Origin: Bradyrhizobium sp. AZCC 1721
GTDB taxonomy: Bacteria > Pseudomonadota > Alphaproteobacteria > Rhizobiales > Xanthobacteraceae
DNA length: 64,000 nucleotides
Direction of reading: 5' to 3'
NCBI RefSeq assembly: GCF_036924715.1
Contig: NZ_JAZHSB010000001.1
Span: forward strand, 3,959,001 to 4,023,000
In this document: piece by piece, positions 1 to 9,084 of the stretch
Position numbering within the stretch: position 1 is the first letter of the stretch
Layout of the letters: every line of letters starts with the position of its first letter
Notes under the pieces: generated by a model
Told to the model about the DNA's origin: nothing
What the model saw: the letters and a program-made list of their open reading frames with translations, nothing else
Database searches by the model: none
Program-made: the position numbers and the translations under genes

Positions 1-65
1 AGCACGGCAACTACCGTCAGAATGACGATCAGAACGCCCAACCCAATGAGAACGTAACTAGTCAC
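1..65 (-). CDS. secF: Start of probable SecF (partial, runs off the window)
   Basis: A GTG codon at 65-63 opens a frame that continues to the window edge and begins MTSYVLIGLGVLIVILTVV, a hydrophobic helix right after the start. An AAGGA ribosome site overlaps the secD stop codon, so the gene would be translationally coupled to secD. Only about 21 codons are visible. The SecF call rests mainly on position, since secF normally follows secD in this group, and on the N-terminal membrane helix. The protein motifs that define SecF lie outside the window. Confidence 0.5.
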   Translation of the reverse strand, partial: MTSYVLIGLGVLIVILTVVAV

Positions 66-74
66 AGCAAATCC

Positions 75-1673
75 TTAGATCGGCACGGTCTTCGGCCGCT
101 TCCACCGCACCCAACCGGCGACAATCAGGCTCGTGAGCGTAAACGCTGTGAAGACAGTGGTGATGATGCCGATGCCGAGCGTAACGGCAAAGCCGCGAAC
201 CGGGCCGGTGCCGATATAGAACAGCACCGCGGCGGCGATGAAGGTAGTGATGTTGGAGTCCAGAATGGTCGACAGCGCGCGCCGGAAGCCGGCATCGATC
301 GCCGAAATCGCGTTGCGGCCGCCGCGCAATTCCTCGCGGATGCGCTCGTAGATCAGCACGTTGGAATCGACCGCGATGCCGACCGTCAGCACGATGCCGG
401 CGATGCCGGGCAGCGTCAGCGTGGCGTTCAGGAGCGACAGGATGCCGAAGATCATCGCAACGTTGATCGCAACCGCGATGTTGGCGAACACGCCGAACAG
501 GCGATAGGTCACCAGCATGAACACGATGACCATGATCGAACCGACATAGGCCGCAAGCTCGCCCTTTTCGATCGAGTCCTGGCCGAGGCCGGGGCCGACC
601 GTGCGCTCCTCGATCACGGTCAGCGGCGCCGGCAGCGCGCCGGCGCGCAACAGGATGGCCAGATCGTTGGCGGCCTGCACGGTAAAGCTGCCGGAAATCT
701 GGCCGGAGCCGCCGGTGATCGGCTCTCGGATCACAGGGGCGGAAATCACCTCGTTGTCGAGCACGATCGCAAAGGGCTGTCCGACATTCTCGGTGGTCGC
801 TTGGGCGAATTTTCGCGCGCCTGAAGTGTTGAAGCGGAAGCTGACGATCGGCTCGTTGGTACGCTGGTCAAACCCCGGCTGCGCGTCGGTGAGGTCACCG
901 CCAGACACCAGCACCTGCCTTTTGATGACGTAAGGCACTTTTGGCGACGAGGCACTCATTAGCACCTCTGAGTCCGCAGGCACCCGGCCCCCCTGCGCCT
1001 GCTCTGGCGACACAGTCGGATCGACCATGCGGAATTCCATTTTGGCGGTCTTGCCGAGCAGATCCTTCAATCGCGTCGGGTCCTGCAAGCCCGGCACCTG
1101 CACCAGAATCCGGTCGGTGCCCTGCCGCTGGATCACCGGCTCCACGGTGCCGAGCTGGTTGACGCGGCGCTCGACGATCTGGATCGACTGTTCGATCGTT
1201 TGCCGGATGCGGTCGGTGATCGCAGCTTGCGGTACGGCAAGGCGGATCAGGCCGCCGCCGGCGTCCGAAACCTCGAGGCTGCGCTGCCCACTTGAGCCGA
1301 GCAGACCGCCAAGCGGCTGCGACAGTTCACGCACCTTGGGGAGCGCCGCCTGCAGGTCGCTCTCCTTGACGCGGACCTCGACGGCGTCGGCGCGCACGGC
1401 CAAGCCCGTATACCCGATCTTGGCGTCGCGCAGCACGCGACGGACTTCGTCGCGCACCTGATCGAGCTTTTCCTTCTTCACGTAGTTGGAATCGACTTCG
1501 AGCAGCAGATACGAACCGCCCTGCAAATCGAGGCCGAGCACAATGTGGCGCTGCGCCCATACCGGCCAGGTCCTCACCCGCTCCTGGGGGAAGAAATTCG
1601 GAACCGCGCAAAGGCAAACGATCAAGGCGGTCAAAATGATCGCCAGCGCCTTCCACCGCGTGAAATACAACAT
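75..1673 (-). CDS. secD: Protein translocase subunit SecD
   Basis: 532 aa, full length for SecD. It is an inner-membrane RND-fold subunit that with SecF uses the proton-motive force to help SecYEG release exported proteins. Visible features are an N-terminal membrane helix (about residues 8-28), the GLDLQGGSYLLLEVD segment near residue 46, a large periplasmic region, and a C-terminal membrane block of several helices containing the RND signature DSNVLIYERIREE from Asp436. It lies between yajC upstream and the probable secF start 9 bases downstream, so yajC-secD-secF reads as one operon. Confidence 0.97.
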   Translation of the reverse strand: MLYFTRWKALAIILTALIVCLCAVPNFFPQERVRTWPVWAQRHIVLGLDLQGGSYLLLEVDSNYVKKEKLDQVRDEVRRVLRDAKIGYTGLAVRADAVEVRVKESDLQAALPKVRELSQPLGGLLGSSGQRSLEVSDAGGGLIRLAVPQAAITDRIRQTIEQSIQIVERRVNQLGTVEPVIQRQGTDRILVQVPGLQDPTRLKDLLGKTAKMEFRMVDPTVSPEQAQGGRVPADSEVLMSASSPKVPYVIKRQVLVSGGDLTDAQPGFDQRTNEPIVSFRFNTSGARKFAQATTENVGQPFAIVLDNEVISAPVIREPITGGSGQISGSFTVQAANDLAILLRAGALPAPLTVIEERTVGPGLGQDSIEKGELAAYVGSIMVIVFMLVTYRLFGVFANIAVAINVAMIFGILSLLNATLTLPGIAGIVLTVGIAVDSNVLIYERIREELRGGRNAISAIDAGFRRALSTILDSNITTFIAAAVLFYIGTGPVRGFAVTLGIGIITTVFTAFTLTSLIVAGWVRWKRPKTVPI

Positions 1674-1727
1674 CGAGTAGACCCGTCAGATCCAGGAAAA
1701 TGCGCCGCGGCAAGCGGCGCGGAAAAC

Positions 1728-2090
1728 TCAGCTCGCGGACGTCTCGTCCTTGGCCTCACTCTTTTCCTTGGCCGGCTCGCCCTTGGCGCGAACGCCCGAA
1801 ATCATCTGCCGCATCTGCCGCACGCGGACGCCGTCCGAAATCTCGAACTCGATCTGGTCGTCGTCCACCACCTTGGTCACCTTGCCGACCAGGCCGCCCG
1901 AGGTGACGACGGTGTCGCCGCGGCGGATGTTTTTGACCAGTTCCTGATGATCCTTGATCTTCTTCTGCTGCGGTCGCAGAATCAGGAAGTACATGATCAC
2001 GAAGATCAGTGCGAACGGCAGCAGCGACATCAACATGCTGTTGGCATCGCCACCGGCTGCAGCCTGGGCGTACGCAGGGGTAATCAGCAT
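1728..2090 (-). CDS. yajC: Preprotein translocase accessory protein YajC
   Basis: 120 aa. A single membrane helix (SLLPFALIFVIMYFLILRP) is followed by the conserved QQKKIKDH segment and a short beta-rich cytoplasmic domain with the RRGDTVVTSGGLVGKV motif. YajC associates with SecDF. The frame is open a further 53 codons upstream, but the ATG at 2090 is chosen because it is preceded by GAGG at suitable spacing and gives the family length. The C-terminus is charged and lysine/glutamate rich. It is first in the yajC-secD-secF run and diverges from the DUF815 ATPase. Confidence 0.95.
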   Translation of the reverse strand: MLITPAYAQAAAGGDANSMLMSLLPFALIFVIMYFLILRPQQKKIKDHQELVKNIRRGDTVVTSGGLVGKVTKVVDDDQIEFEISDGVRVRQMRQMISGVRAKGEPAKEKSEAKDETSAS

Positions 2091-2284
2091 TCGAACAATC
2101 CTCGTGAGACGGAAAAGAACCGGCCATGCCTGGGCACAGCAGCTTGGGCATGTCGCCGGTCCGGGTAAATTTGCGCGGACTATAGCGGCGGCGGGCCCAA
2201 TTGCAACGTTGGCCGCCCCCTCATTTAGGCCGCTTGCGAGAGCTTCCAAGGCCCGTTAAGGCTGCCCCGTCAGGAACTCGGGAA

Positions 2285-3283
2285 ATGTCGAAAAAAGCCA
2301 AGAAAACTGAGGCCAAAACTGCGGCTCAAACAGCGTCCCGCGCCGCCCCCAAGGCCGCCGCGCGAGGACATGGGAAAACCGCGACAAAAGGTCCGGCAAA
2401 CAGGCTTAACGGCGCCACCGCCGAGCGGATTGCCATCGCGCTGGAAGCGATCGCCGGCCATCTCTCGGCGGCCTCGCCGGCGACGGGAGGCCCCGAGGCG
2501 TTCGGCTCGGCCGATGCCTTTGTCTGGCATCCGGAGGGGCGCCTTTCGCCGGTGCCGCGCGTCAGCCGCGTCGACCTCGGCCTGCTCAAGGGCATCGACC
2601 GGATGCGCGACATCCTGATCGAAAATACCGAGCGCTTTGCCGATGGCCTGCCCGCCAACAATGCGCTGCTGTGGGGCGCACGCGGCATGGGCAAGTCGTC
2701 GCTGGTGAAGGCCGCTCACGCCAGCATCAACATCGACCGCAAGCCGGCCGACCGGCTCAAGCTGATCGAGATTCACCGCGAGGACATCGAGAGCCTGCCC
2801 GGCCTGATGGACCTCTTACGCAGCTCCGATTTCCGCTTCATTGTGTTCTGCGACGACCTCTCCTTCGACGGCAATGACGCCTCCTACAAATCGCTGAAGG
2901 CGGTGCTGGAGGGCGGCATCGAGGGACGCCCCGACAATGTCATCCTCTACGCCACGTCGAACCGGCGGCACCTCTTGGCGCGCGAGATGATCGAGAACGA
3001 GCGCTCGACCGCGATCAACCCCGGCGAAGCCGTCGAGGAGAAGGTGTCGCTGTCGGATCGTTTTGGCCTATGGCTCGGCTTCCACCGTTGCAGCCAGGAT
3101 GAATACCTCGCCATGGTGCGCGGCTATTGCGGCCATTTCGGCATCAAGATTGCCGACGAAGAGCTGGAACGCGAGGCGCTGGAATGGTCGACCACCCGCG
3201 GCTCCCGCTCGGGGCGCGTCGCCTGGCAGTTCACGCAGGAATTGGCGGGAAGGCTCGGCGTGAGGCTGGCCGGGAAGTCGTGA
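2285..3283 (+). CDS. DUF815 family P-loop ATPase
   Basis: 332 aa. After a basic Lys/Ala-rich N-terminus (residues 1-45) comes an AAA-like ATPase: Walker A GARGMGKS at 131-138 and a Walker B-like FIVFCDDLSF at 185-194. This matches the DUF815 family, widespread in proteobacteria with unsettled function. The start at 2285 (MSKKAKK) is used rather than an in-frame codon at 2201, because the extra 28 residues look non-coding and overlap the yajC leader. It is transcribed alone, divergent from yajC, and followed by a palindromic repeat. A nucleotide-dependent role is inferred from the motifs; the substrate is unknown. Confidence 0.88.
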   Translation: MSKKAKKTEAKTAAQTASRAAPKAAARGHGKTATKGPANRLNGATAERIAIALEAIAGHLSAASPATGGPEAFGSADAFVWHPEGRLSPVPRVSRVDLGLLKGIDRMRDILIENTERFADGLPANNALLWGARGMGKSSLVKAAHASINIDRKPADRLKLIEIHREDIESLPGLMDLLRSSDFRFIVFCDDLSFDGNDASYKSLKAVLEGGIEGRPDNVILYATSNRRHLLAREMIENERSTAINPGEAVEEKVSLSDRFGLWLGFHRCSQDEYLAMVRGYCGHFGIKIADEELEREALEWSTTRGSRSGRVAWQFTQELAGRLGVRLAGKS

Positions 3284-3420
3284 AGGACTGCGTTCCCCGG
3301 GCGCTGCGCTGCGCGTAGCGGTGCGCTGAAGAACCGGGGTCCAACTTCACACGGCGCGCTACTGCGATGGGTCCCGGCTCTGCGGCGCAGCGTCCCGGTG
3401 CACCGCGTCCGGGACACGAA
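3284..3420. repeat. Intergenic palindromic repeat (GTGTCCCGGACGC family), copy 1
   Basis: Non-coding spacer between the DUF815 ATPase and nlpD. Its right end, 3399-3418 (TGCACCGCGTCCGGGACACG), is an exact 20-base reverse complement of 6213-6232. It also contains GGGTCCCGGCTCTGCGGCGCAG, resembling the inner part of the second copy at 6213-6401. The two genes flanking it are convergent, so its hairpin potential could serve transcription termination. Confidence 0.7.
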
Positions 3421-3423
3421 GCC

Positions 3424-4804
3424 TCACGCCCCGTTCAGGAATTGAAGCGGGTCAACCGGTGACGATCCCTTGCGGATTTCGAAGTGGAGCTGCGGCGACC
3501 CCACCTCGCCCGATTGACCCGATTTGGCAATGATCTGGCCGCGCTTGATCGTATCGCCGCGCTTCACCAGCAGTTCACTCGCATGGGCATATGCGGTGAC
3601 GTAACCGTTGGAGTGCCGCACCAGAACCAGATTGCCGTAGCCCTTGAGCTCGTTGCCGGAATAGGCGACCACACCATCTTCCGCGGCTTTCACCGGCGTT
3701 CCTTCCGGCACCGCCAGGTTGATGCCGTCATTCGACTTGCCGTTGGTCTTGGCGCCATAGCTCGTGATCACCTTGCCGCGCACCGGCCAGCGGAAGGTCG
3801 GCAGCGCGCCGGTGGCTTCGCTGGGCTTGATCGAGGCTTGCTCGACGACGGGCTTCTCTTCAGTGACGTTAGTGACGTTGGTGGTCGCCTGTGCCAGCCG
3901 GGCGCTCTGCGGCGGGCCGCCGGCGGCAGCCATCTTGGTGGCCGGTGCCGCAACCGCTGCGACCGGCTGGGCGGGAGCTGCGACAACGGGCTGCGCCGCC
4001 GGCGCTGCGGCCGCGGATTTCGACCCGGGCACGGTCAGCTTCATGCCGAGGCTGAGCTTGGCGGACTGATCGAGATTGTTGGCCTTGGCGAGCTCGCTGA
4101 CCGAAACCTGATTGCGCCGGGCGATGCTCATCAGCGTATCGCCGCGATTGACGACATGGACGGTCGGCGCTGCCGCCGCGGCAACCGGCTTGCTGGCCGC
4201 AGGCGCGAGGGCCGGCGCGGGCGCTGCCGTCGCCGTCTGGCGCGGAATGATCAGTTGCTGGCCGGGCGACAGCACGCGCGGGCCCTTATAGCCATTGGCC
4301 TGCAGGATCGCAGCGGCTGAAACGTTGTAGCGCTTGGCCAGAATGTCGAGCGTGTCGCTGGTGCCGACGATGATCGTAGTGCCGCCCGGCGCGGATGGGC
4401 GCGCAGCGGCCACCGAGCGCGGCGGCACCGTGGCGGTGGTCTCGATGGGCGGACGGGAAGGCGGCGCATAGGACGAAATCCCCCGCCCTCCTCCCGACAC
4501 CCCCGCCCGAGTTGGCGGGATAGGCCGGCGGCGCAGCAACGGCGGGCGGCGGCAGGTCCTGGGACTGATATTGCGGGGTCGAGGTCTGCGGCCGGGCATA
4601 TTGCGGCGGCTCGCGGCGTTCGACGGCGGGAGCGCGCACCGAACCGGTCGCTTCGGGCTGAGAGGCAAAGGGATTGGAGAACGAGCTATCGGAAAAGCGC
4701 GTCTGCATATCGGCGCTGCAGCCGGCAAAGCCGACCGACATCAGCGCCAGCACCGCGGCCTGCGGCACCCGACGCGAGCGAAGCAACTCGGCGAGACGGG
4801 ACAT
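3424..4804 (-). pseudogene. nlpD: NlpD/DipM-like LysM-LytM lipoprotein, interrupted by a single-base frameshift
   Basis: The gene reads as one protein of 459 aa if one base is removed. The N-terminal frame from 4804 (MSRLAELLRS, then a lipobox-like VGFAGC) runs through a Pro/Gln-rich linker. Near two C5 runs at 4480-4484 and 4500-4504 the reading passes to the next frame (GISSYAPPSRPP onward), which holds two LysM domains and a C-terminal LytM/M23 domain. The LytM domain is degenerate: NDGINL replaces the zinc-binding HxGxD, and PQLHFE lacks the first His of HxH. It would therefore act like EnvC/NlpD, activating amidases rather than cutting peptidoglycan. The pcm-nlpD context supports the call. 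The frameshift may be a sequence error. Confidence 0.85.
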
Positions 4805-4882
4805 GGTTACTCACTCGTACGCAACAAAATACTGTTTTGAGTAAACACGTACCGAGTAAATAACCGCTTAACCCTTGGAATA

Positions 4883-4906
4883 AGATGTTGGCGGGAACCG
4901 CCAATC
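4883..4906. terminator. Short hairpin between pcm and nlpD
   Basis: TTGGCGG-GAA-CCGCCAA is a perfect 7-bp stem with a 3-base loop, located just downstream of the pcm stop codon. No T-tract follows in the pcm direction, so intrinsic termination is only a possibility. Confidence 0.35.
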
Positions 4907-4913
4907 CGAGATT

Positions 4914-5559
4914 CTACAGTTCGCGCGCAATTCCCGGCAGGGCCGGGACGAAGCGGACATCGACCAATTCCTTGCGCTCAAAACCGCTGTCCGTTCGGGT
5001 CACCCTGACCAGCGTCTGGCTGCCATGATGGGGCCCGACCGGCGCGATCAGGATGCCACCCGGCAGCAGCCGCTCCAGCAGCTTTTCGGGGATTTGCTCC
5101 ATCGCAGCCGTCACGATGATGCGGTCGAAGTCGCCGGCGCCAGGCGGAATCTGGAAACCGTCGCCCAACATCACTTCGATATTGAAATAGCCCAGCGCTT
5201 CGAGCCGGTCGCGCGCGGTGTCCGCCAGCGTCCGGTAGCGCTCGATGGTCAGGACATGCGCGCATAGCCGCGACAGCACCGCGGCCTGGTAGCCGGAGCC
5301 GGTCCCGATCTCGAGTACCTTGTGGTGCTTTTGCAGTTGCAACTGCTCGGTCATGTAGGCGACCACGAAGGGCTGGCTGATGGTCTGCCCGCAGGCGATG
5401 CCGAGCGCGCTGTCACGATAGGCATGGCTGCGATCGCCAACCGCCACGAAAGCCTCGCGGGGCACCTCTTCCATGGTCCGCAGCACCGCCTGGTCGCTGA
5501 TCCCCCCGCCGCCGCAGAGTGAGCTGAAACATCATCTTTTCGAGCGGTTCTTGGGACAT
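4914..5559 (-). pseudogene. pcm: Protein-L-isoaspartate O-methyltransferase, interrupted near its N-terminus
   Basis: Pcm uses S-adenosylmethionine to methylate isoaspartyl residues in damaged proteins. The main frame (190 codons from 5486) contains the SAM motif VLEIGTGSGYQ and the family ending VRFVPALPGIAREL. The expected N-terminus lies in another frame from an ATG at 5559 (MSQEPLEKMMFQLTLRRRG). The two join as LRRRG-ISDQAVLRTMEE if one base is removed from the C6 run at 5502-5507, giving 214 aa, the usual length. An internal start at 5486 could still give a shortened protein lacking about 24 residues. It sits in the surE-pcm-nlpD neighbourhood known from many proteobacteria. Confidence 0.85.
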
Positions 5560-5817
5560 CGCGGTCTCGTGGCGGGAGGCCTGCCGCCAATCCGGTGCTT
5601 CGGCCTCGCCGAGATGTAGTATAGCGTCCGCGCACTTAAGGAACGATTTCCTTAAAGATTGTTGTTCCTCGTCCGGAACTGGGACCGCGTCCCGACGTTA
5701 GGGGCCCGGAAAATCCTTCGCGAAGAGTCTTTACACAGCGCCTACCCGCCCATACCGACATTGCACCCGGGTCCTTTTTTTGCGAACCTCGACACTCGGA
5801 AGGGCAAGGAATCCATC

Positions 5818-6195
5818 ATGGTAGCGACACGGCCGGCGGGCTGTTCAGTTTTCCTCGTTGAAGACGAGGTCATGATCCGCATGATGGTCGCTGACATGCT
5901 GGAAGAGTTGGGCCACAGCGTAGCCGCCGAGGCCGGCGAAATCGGTGAAGCGGTCAAGCTGGTGCAATCCACCGAATTCGATCTCGCCATTCTCGACGTC
6001 AACGTCAACGGCAAGGTGATCACGCCGGTGGCCGAACTGATCACAGCGCGCAACCGTCCGTTCATCTTTGCGACTGGCTACGGCTCCTCCGGCCTGCCGC
6101 AGGAATATCGCGACCGCCCCGCGCTGCAGAAGCCATTCCAACTGGAAACGCTGGCCCAGGTGATCGCCACTACGTTGAAGAGCGCGCCGATTTAG
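5818..6195 (+). CDS. Single-domain response regulator (CheY-like receiver)
   Basis: 125 aa, receiver domain only. Acidic pocket Glu15-Asp16, phospho-acceptor Asp60 (LAILDVNVNG), Thr86 (FATGYGS) and Lys105 (LQKPF) are all present. There is no output domain, so it would act by protein contact or in a phosphorelay. The start at 5818 is preceded by AAGGA; the frame is open upstream but the extension lacks conserved character. It is transcribed opposite to the flanking pcm and surE genes and has no adjacent histidine kinase, so its partner is unknown. Confidence 0.9.
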   Translation: MVATRPAGCSVFLVEDEVMIRMMVADMLEELGHSVAAEAGEIGEAVKLVQSTEFDLAILDVNVNGKVITPVAELITARNRPFIFATGYGSSGLPQEYRDRPALQKPFQLETLAQVIATTLKSAPI

Positions 6196-6212
6196 ACGGA
6201 AGTTGCGCATCA

Positions 6213-6401
6213 CGTGTCCCGGACGCGGTGCAGGGCCATAAGCGCGTTCACGCGCGTCTTCGACGCGCTATGGCGCTGCTCCGCAGAGCCGGGACCCACT
6301 CTTTCCCATGCACCATAGGCCCCGGCTCAGCAGCGCATCACCATAGTGCGTCGAAGACGCGCGTGGACGCGCTTTCGGTGCTGCGCTGCGTCCGGGGCAC
6401 G
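6213..6401. repeat. Long intergenic inverted repeat (GTGTCCCGGACGC family), copy 2
   Basis: The spacer between the response regulator and surE (convergent genes) is almost entirely palindromic. The outer arms are CGTGTCCCGGACG (6213-6225) and CGTCCGGGGCACG (6389-6401). Inner arms around 6246-6275 and 6340-6371 share GCGCGTCTTCGACGCGC-type sequence in inverted orientation. The outer 20 bases match 3399-3418 exactly in reverse complement, so this is a dispersed family. It may also terminate transcription from both sides. Confidence 0.75.
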
Positions 6402-6404
6402 AGC

Positions 6405-7172
6405 CTATTTCAACGTCGCCGTCAGCTCTTCCGAGAACGCTTCGTCGGTACGATCCAGCCGCAGCGGCGTGACTGACACGTAGCGCGCCGCGAGTGCCGC
6501 CAGATCGGTGCCATCGGCCGGTGCATCCATCGCCGCGGCGCGTTCGAACCCGATCCAGTAATACGGATTGCCGCGGCCGTCGTGGCGCTTGTCGATTTTC
6601 AGGAAGCCGAGATTGCGCTTGCCCTGCCGCGTCACCCGAACACCCTTGACCTGATCGGGCGTGCAGGCGGGAAAGTTGACGTTGATCACGGTATTTTTCG
6701 GCACGCCGGCGTCGATCACTTTACGCAGGATGCCGGGGCCGAATTTCAGCGCGGTGTCCCACAGCGGCGCGTGACGGGTCTCGATGGAAAATTCCTGGCT
6801 CAACGCAAACGATGGGATACCCAGGATCGTGCCCTCGAGCGCGCCCGCGATCGTGCCGGAATAGACGACGTCCTCGGCGACGTTGCGGCCCTTGTTGACG
6901 CCGGACAGCACGAGATCGGGCATCTTCTCGCCGAGGATATGGCGCGAGCCCATGATCACGCAATCCGTCGGCGTGCCCCGCACCGCGAAATGGCGCGGAC
7001 CGATTTCGCGTAAGCGCAAGGGATCGTTCAGCGACAGTGAATGCGAGACACCGGACTGATCGAGCTCCGGCGCTACGATCCAGACGTCGTCGGACAGCGC
7101 GCGGGCGATCTCCTCGACGATCTTCAGACCGGGCGCATGAATGCCGTCGTCGTTGGTGCAGAGAATTCGCAT
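6405..7172 (-). CDS. surE: 5'/3'-nucleotidase SurE
   Basis: 255 aa, normal length. SurE is a metal-dependent phosphatase for nucleoside monophosphates and short polyphosphate. The metal site TNDDG is at residues 6-10 (Asp8, Asp9), and the conserved GTPTDCV and SGVNKGRN segments follow. It lies downstream of serS and a 113-codon gene on the same strand with a gap of about 96 bases. The association with pcm and nlpD suggests a stationary-phase or damage-repair cluster. Confidence 0.96.
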   Translation of the reverse strand: MRILCTNDDGIHAPGLKIVEEIARALSDDVWIVAPELDQSGVSHSLSLNDPLRLREIGPRHFAVRGTPTDCVIMGSRHILGEKMPDLVLSGVNKGRNVAEDVVYSGTIAGALEGTILGIPSFALSQEFSIETRHAPLWDTALKFGPGILRKVIDAGVPKNTVINVNFPACTPDQVKGVRVTRQGKRNLGFLKIDKRHDGRGNPYYWIGFERAAAMDAPADGTDLAALAARYVSVTPLRLDRTDEAFSEELTATLK

Positions 7173-7268
7173 CCGTCAAAATGCCTTCAGGTTCAGGTCG
7201 AGATAGGCTTTTGCCTTTGGCTGTCGTCTTATCCGGCTATCGCGGCTGAGGCAAACCGGCCTATTTCC

Positions 7269-7610
7269 TCATGTTTTCTTCATCCAGACACGCCAGGGGC
7301 GGGCAAATCTGGCGCCGCCATCGATTTTCATCTGCAGCTCCGGCGATGCCTGTTGCTCCGATTCGACAGGCAGAGAGGGCGCGCTCGCGTCCGGCGGTTT
7401 GTGCCGCGTCCGCGCAACCGCCAGCCCCCTGTCGAAGTCGGCGACGTTCATCCACTCCTTGGCATGCATGCGTTCGATCAGGTCGTCGTCCCACAGGCGG
7501 GCCACTTCGATATCGAAGGCGCCCATCAGCCGCTGGTCGATCAATTGCATCCCGTGGCCGGTGACAGCCCATTGCTTCCCGATCCAAAGGATGTCGCGAT
7601 GCAATGCCAT
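7269..7610 (-). CDS. Conserved hypothetical protein downstream of serS
   Basis: 113 aa. It starts 11 bases after the serS stop, so it is probably co-transcribed and translationally coupled; the ribosome site itself is weak. The protein begins MALHRDILWIGKQWAVTG and resembles a short conserved rhizobial protein with the segments FDIEVARLWDD and WMNVADFDRGLAVAR. It shows no signal peptide, membrane helix or catalytic motif that I recognise. The C-terminal third is low-complexity and less likely to be folded. Function unknown. Confidence 0.65.
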   Translation of the reverse strand: MALHRDILWIGKQWAVTGHGMQLIDQRLMGAFDIEVARLWDDDLIERMHAKEWMNVADFDRGLAVARTRHKPPDASAPSLPVESEQQASPELQMKIDGGARFARPWRVWMKKT

Positions 7611-7621
7611 TTTGCTTTGCG

Positions 7622-8953
7622 CTATTTGTCCCGCTCGATCGTTTTGAGCCCGCCCATATAGGGCTGCAGCACCGCAGGCACCGCAATGGAGCCGTCTTCC
7701 TGCTGATAAGTTTCCATCAGCGCGATCAGCGCGCGGCCGACCGCCGTGCCGGATCCGTTCAGCGTGTGCACGAAACGCGGCTTGCCGTCGGGCCCGCGCG
7801 AACGCGCATCCATGCGCCGCGCCTGGAAGTCACCGCACACCGAGCAGCTCGAAATTTCGCGATAAGCGCCGCCCTCGCCCTGCCCGGGCATCCAGACTTC
7901 GATGTCGTAGGTCTTCTGCGCGGAGAACCCCATGTCGCCGGAGCACAGCGTCATCACCCGGTAATGCAGGTCGAGCCGGCGCAGCACTTCCTCGGCGCAG
8001 GACAGCATGCGCTCGTGCTCGTCACGGCTGGTCTCCGGCGTCGCGATCGAAACCAGTTCGACTTTTGTAAATTGATGCTGCCGGATCATGCCGCGGGTGT
8101 CTCGGCCGGCAGCGCCCGCTTCGGCGCGGAAGCACGGCGTCAGCGCGGTGAGCCGCATCGGCAGTTCTTTTTCGTCGACGATGGATTCGCGGACGAGATT
8201 CGTGAGCGAGACTTCGGCGGTGGGGATGAGACCCAGACGTTCAGTTTTCAATCGCTCATCCGGCGCTGCCAGCAGCTCCCCCTTGATGGCCCAGAACTGG
8301 TCGTCCTCAAATTTCGGCAATTGGCCAGTGCCGAACATCACGTCGTTGCGCACCAAGAGCGGCGGATTGACCTCAGTGTAACCGTGTTCGTTGGTGTGCA
8401 GATCGAGCATGAACTGCCCAATCGCGCGCTCCAGCCGCGCCAGGCCCTTCTTCAGCACCACGAAGCGCGCGCCGGAGAGTTTCGCAGCGGCTTCGAAATC
8501 CATGTAGCCGAGCGCGCCGCCGAGATCGTCATGCGGCTTTGTCGTGAAGGCGTAGTTGCGGATCTTGCCGTAGACATGGCGCTGCACATTGCCATGCTCG
8601 TCTGCGCCTTCGGGCACGTCGTCGAGCGGCAGGTTCGGAATCGCGGCAAGTTCTTTCGCGAGTTCCTCGTCGGCCGTCTTCGCCGCAAGCTCAAGCTCCG
8701 GCATTGTGGTCTTGAGCTCGGCGACCTCCGCCATCAGCTTGTTGGCGCGCGCGTCATCCTTGGCCTTCTTCGCCTCGCCGATTTCCTTCGAAGCCGCGTT
8801 GCGCCGCGCCTGCGCCTGCTCGGACGCCAGGATCGCTGCCCGGCGCTTCTCGTCGATCGCCAGCAGCGAAGCCGACAACGGCGCCAGCCCCCGGCGCTTC
8901 AGTCCGGCGTCGAACGCCTGGGGGTTGTCGCGGATCGATTTGATGTCGTGCAT
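7622..8953 (-). CDS. serS: Seryl-tRNA synthetase
   Basis: 443 aa, full-length class II synthetase that charges tRNA-Ser and tRNA-Sec. The N-terminal long coiled-coil arm (about residues 30-105, rich in Ala/Glu/Lys/Arg) binds the tRNA variable arm. The catalytic core has motif 2 (CFRAEAGAAGRDTRGMIRQH) and motif 3 (GSGTAVGRALIALMETYQ). It is first in the serS / small gene / surE run. Upstream lies the intergenic repeat carrying the IS110 insertion. Confidence 0.98.
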   Translation of the reverse strand: MHDIKSIRDNPQAFDAGLKRRGLAPLSASLLAIDEKRRAAILASEQAQARRNAASKEIGEAKKAKDDARANKLMAEVAELKTTMPELELAAKTADEELAKELAAIPNLPLDDVPEGADEHGNVQRHVYGKIRNYAFTTKPHDDLGGALGYMDFEAAAKLSGARFVVLKKGLARLERAIGQFMLDLHTNEHGYTEVNPPLLVRNDVMFGTGQLPKFEDDQFWAIKGELLAAPDERLKTERLGLIPTAEVSLTNLVRESIVDEKELPMRLTALTPCFRAEAGAAGRDTRGMIRQHQFTKVELVSIATPETSRDEHERMLSCAEEVLRRLDLHYRVMTLCSGDMGFSAQKTYDIEVWMPGQGEGGAYREISSCSVCGDFQARRMDARSRGPDGKPRFVHTLNGSGTAVGRALIALMETYQQEDGSIAVPAVLQPYMGGLKTIERDK

Positions 8954-9005
8954 GGGTGATCAATCCTGAATCGTGCCGAAAAGGCGCGATCCCAGTACCA
9001 CACTG

Positions 9006-9082
9006 GTCATCGTCAGCGAAAGCGGGTGATCCAGTATTCCAGAGCAGCGGCCGTGAATCGAGAGGCCGCGGCGTACTGGATT
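9006..9082. repeat. Left half of a palindromic intergenic repeat split by the IS110 element
   Basis: The stretch begins GTCATCGTCAGCGAAAGCGGG, continues TGATCCAGTA and ends GCGTACTGGATT. The missing partner arm (CCCGCTTTCGCAGGGAATGAC) is found 1.3 kb away at 10368-10388. Joined together, the arms give GCGAAAGCGGG...CCAGTA / TACTGG...CCCGCTTTCGC, an imperfect palindrome of about 98 bp. Confidence 0.8.
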
Positions 9083-9084
9083 GC

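Noticed and set aside
7604..8959. 451-codon plus-strand frame opposite serS
   Set aside because: Composition is non-protein-like and it is fully antisense to a clear serS.
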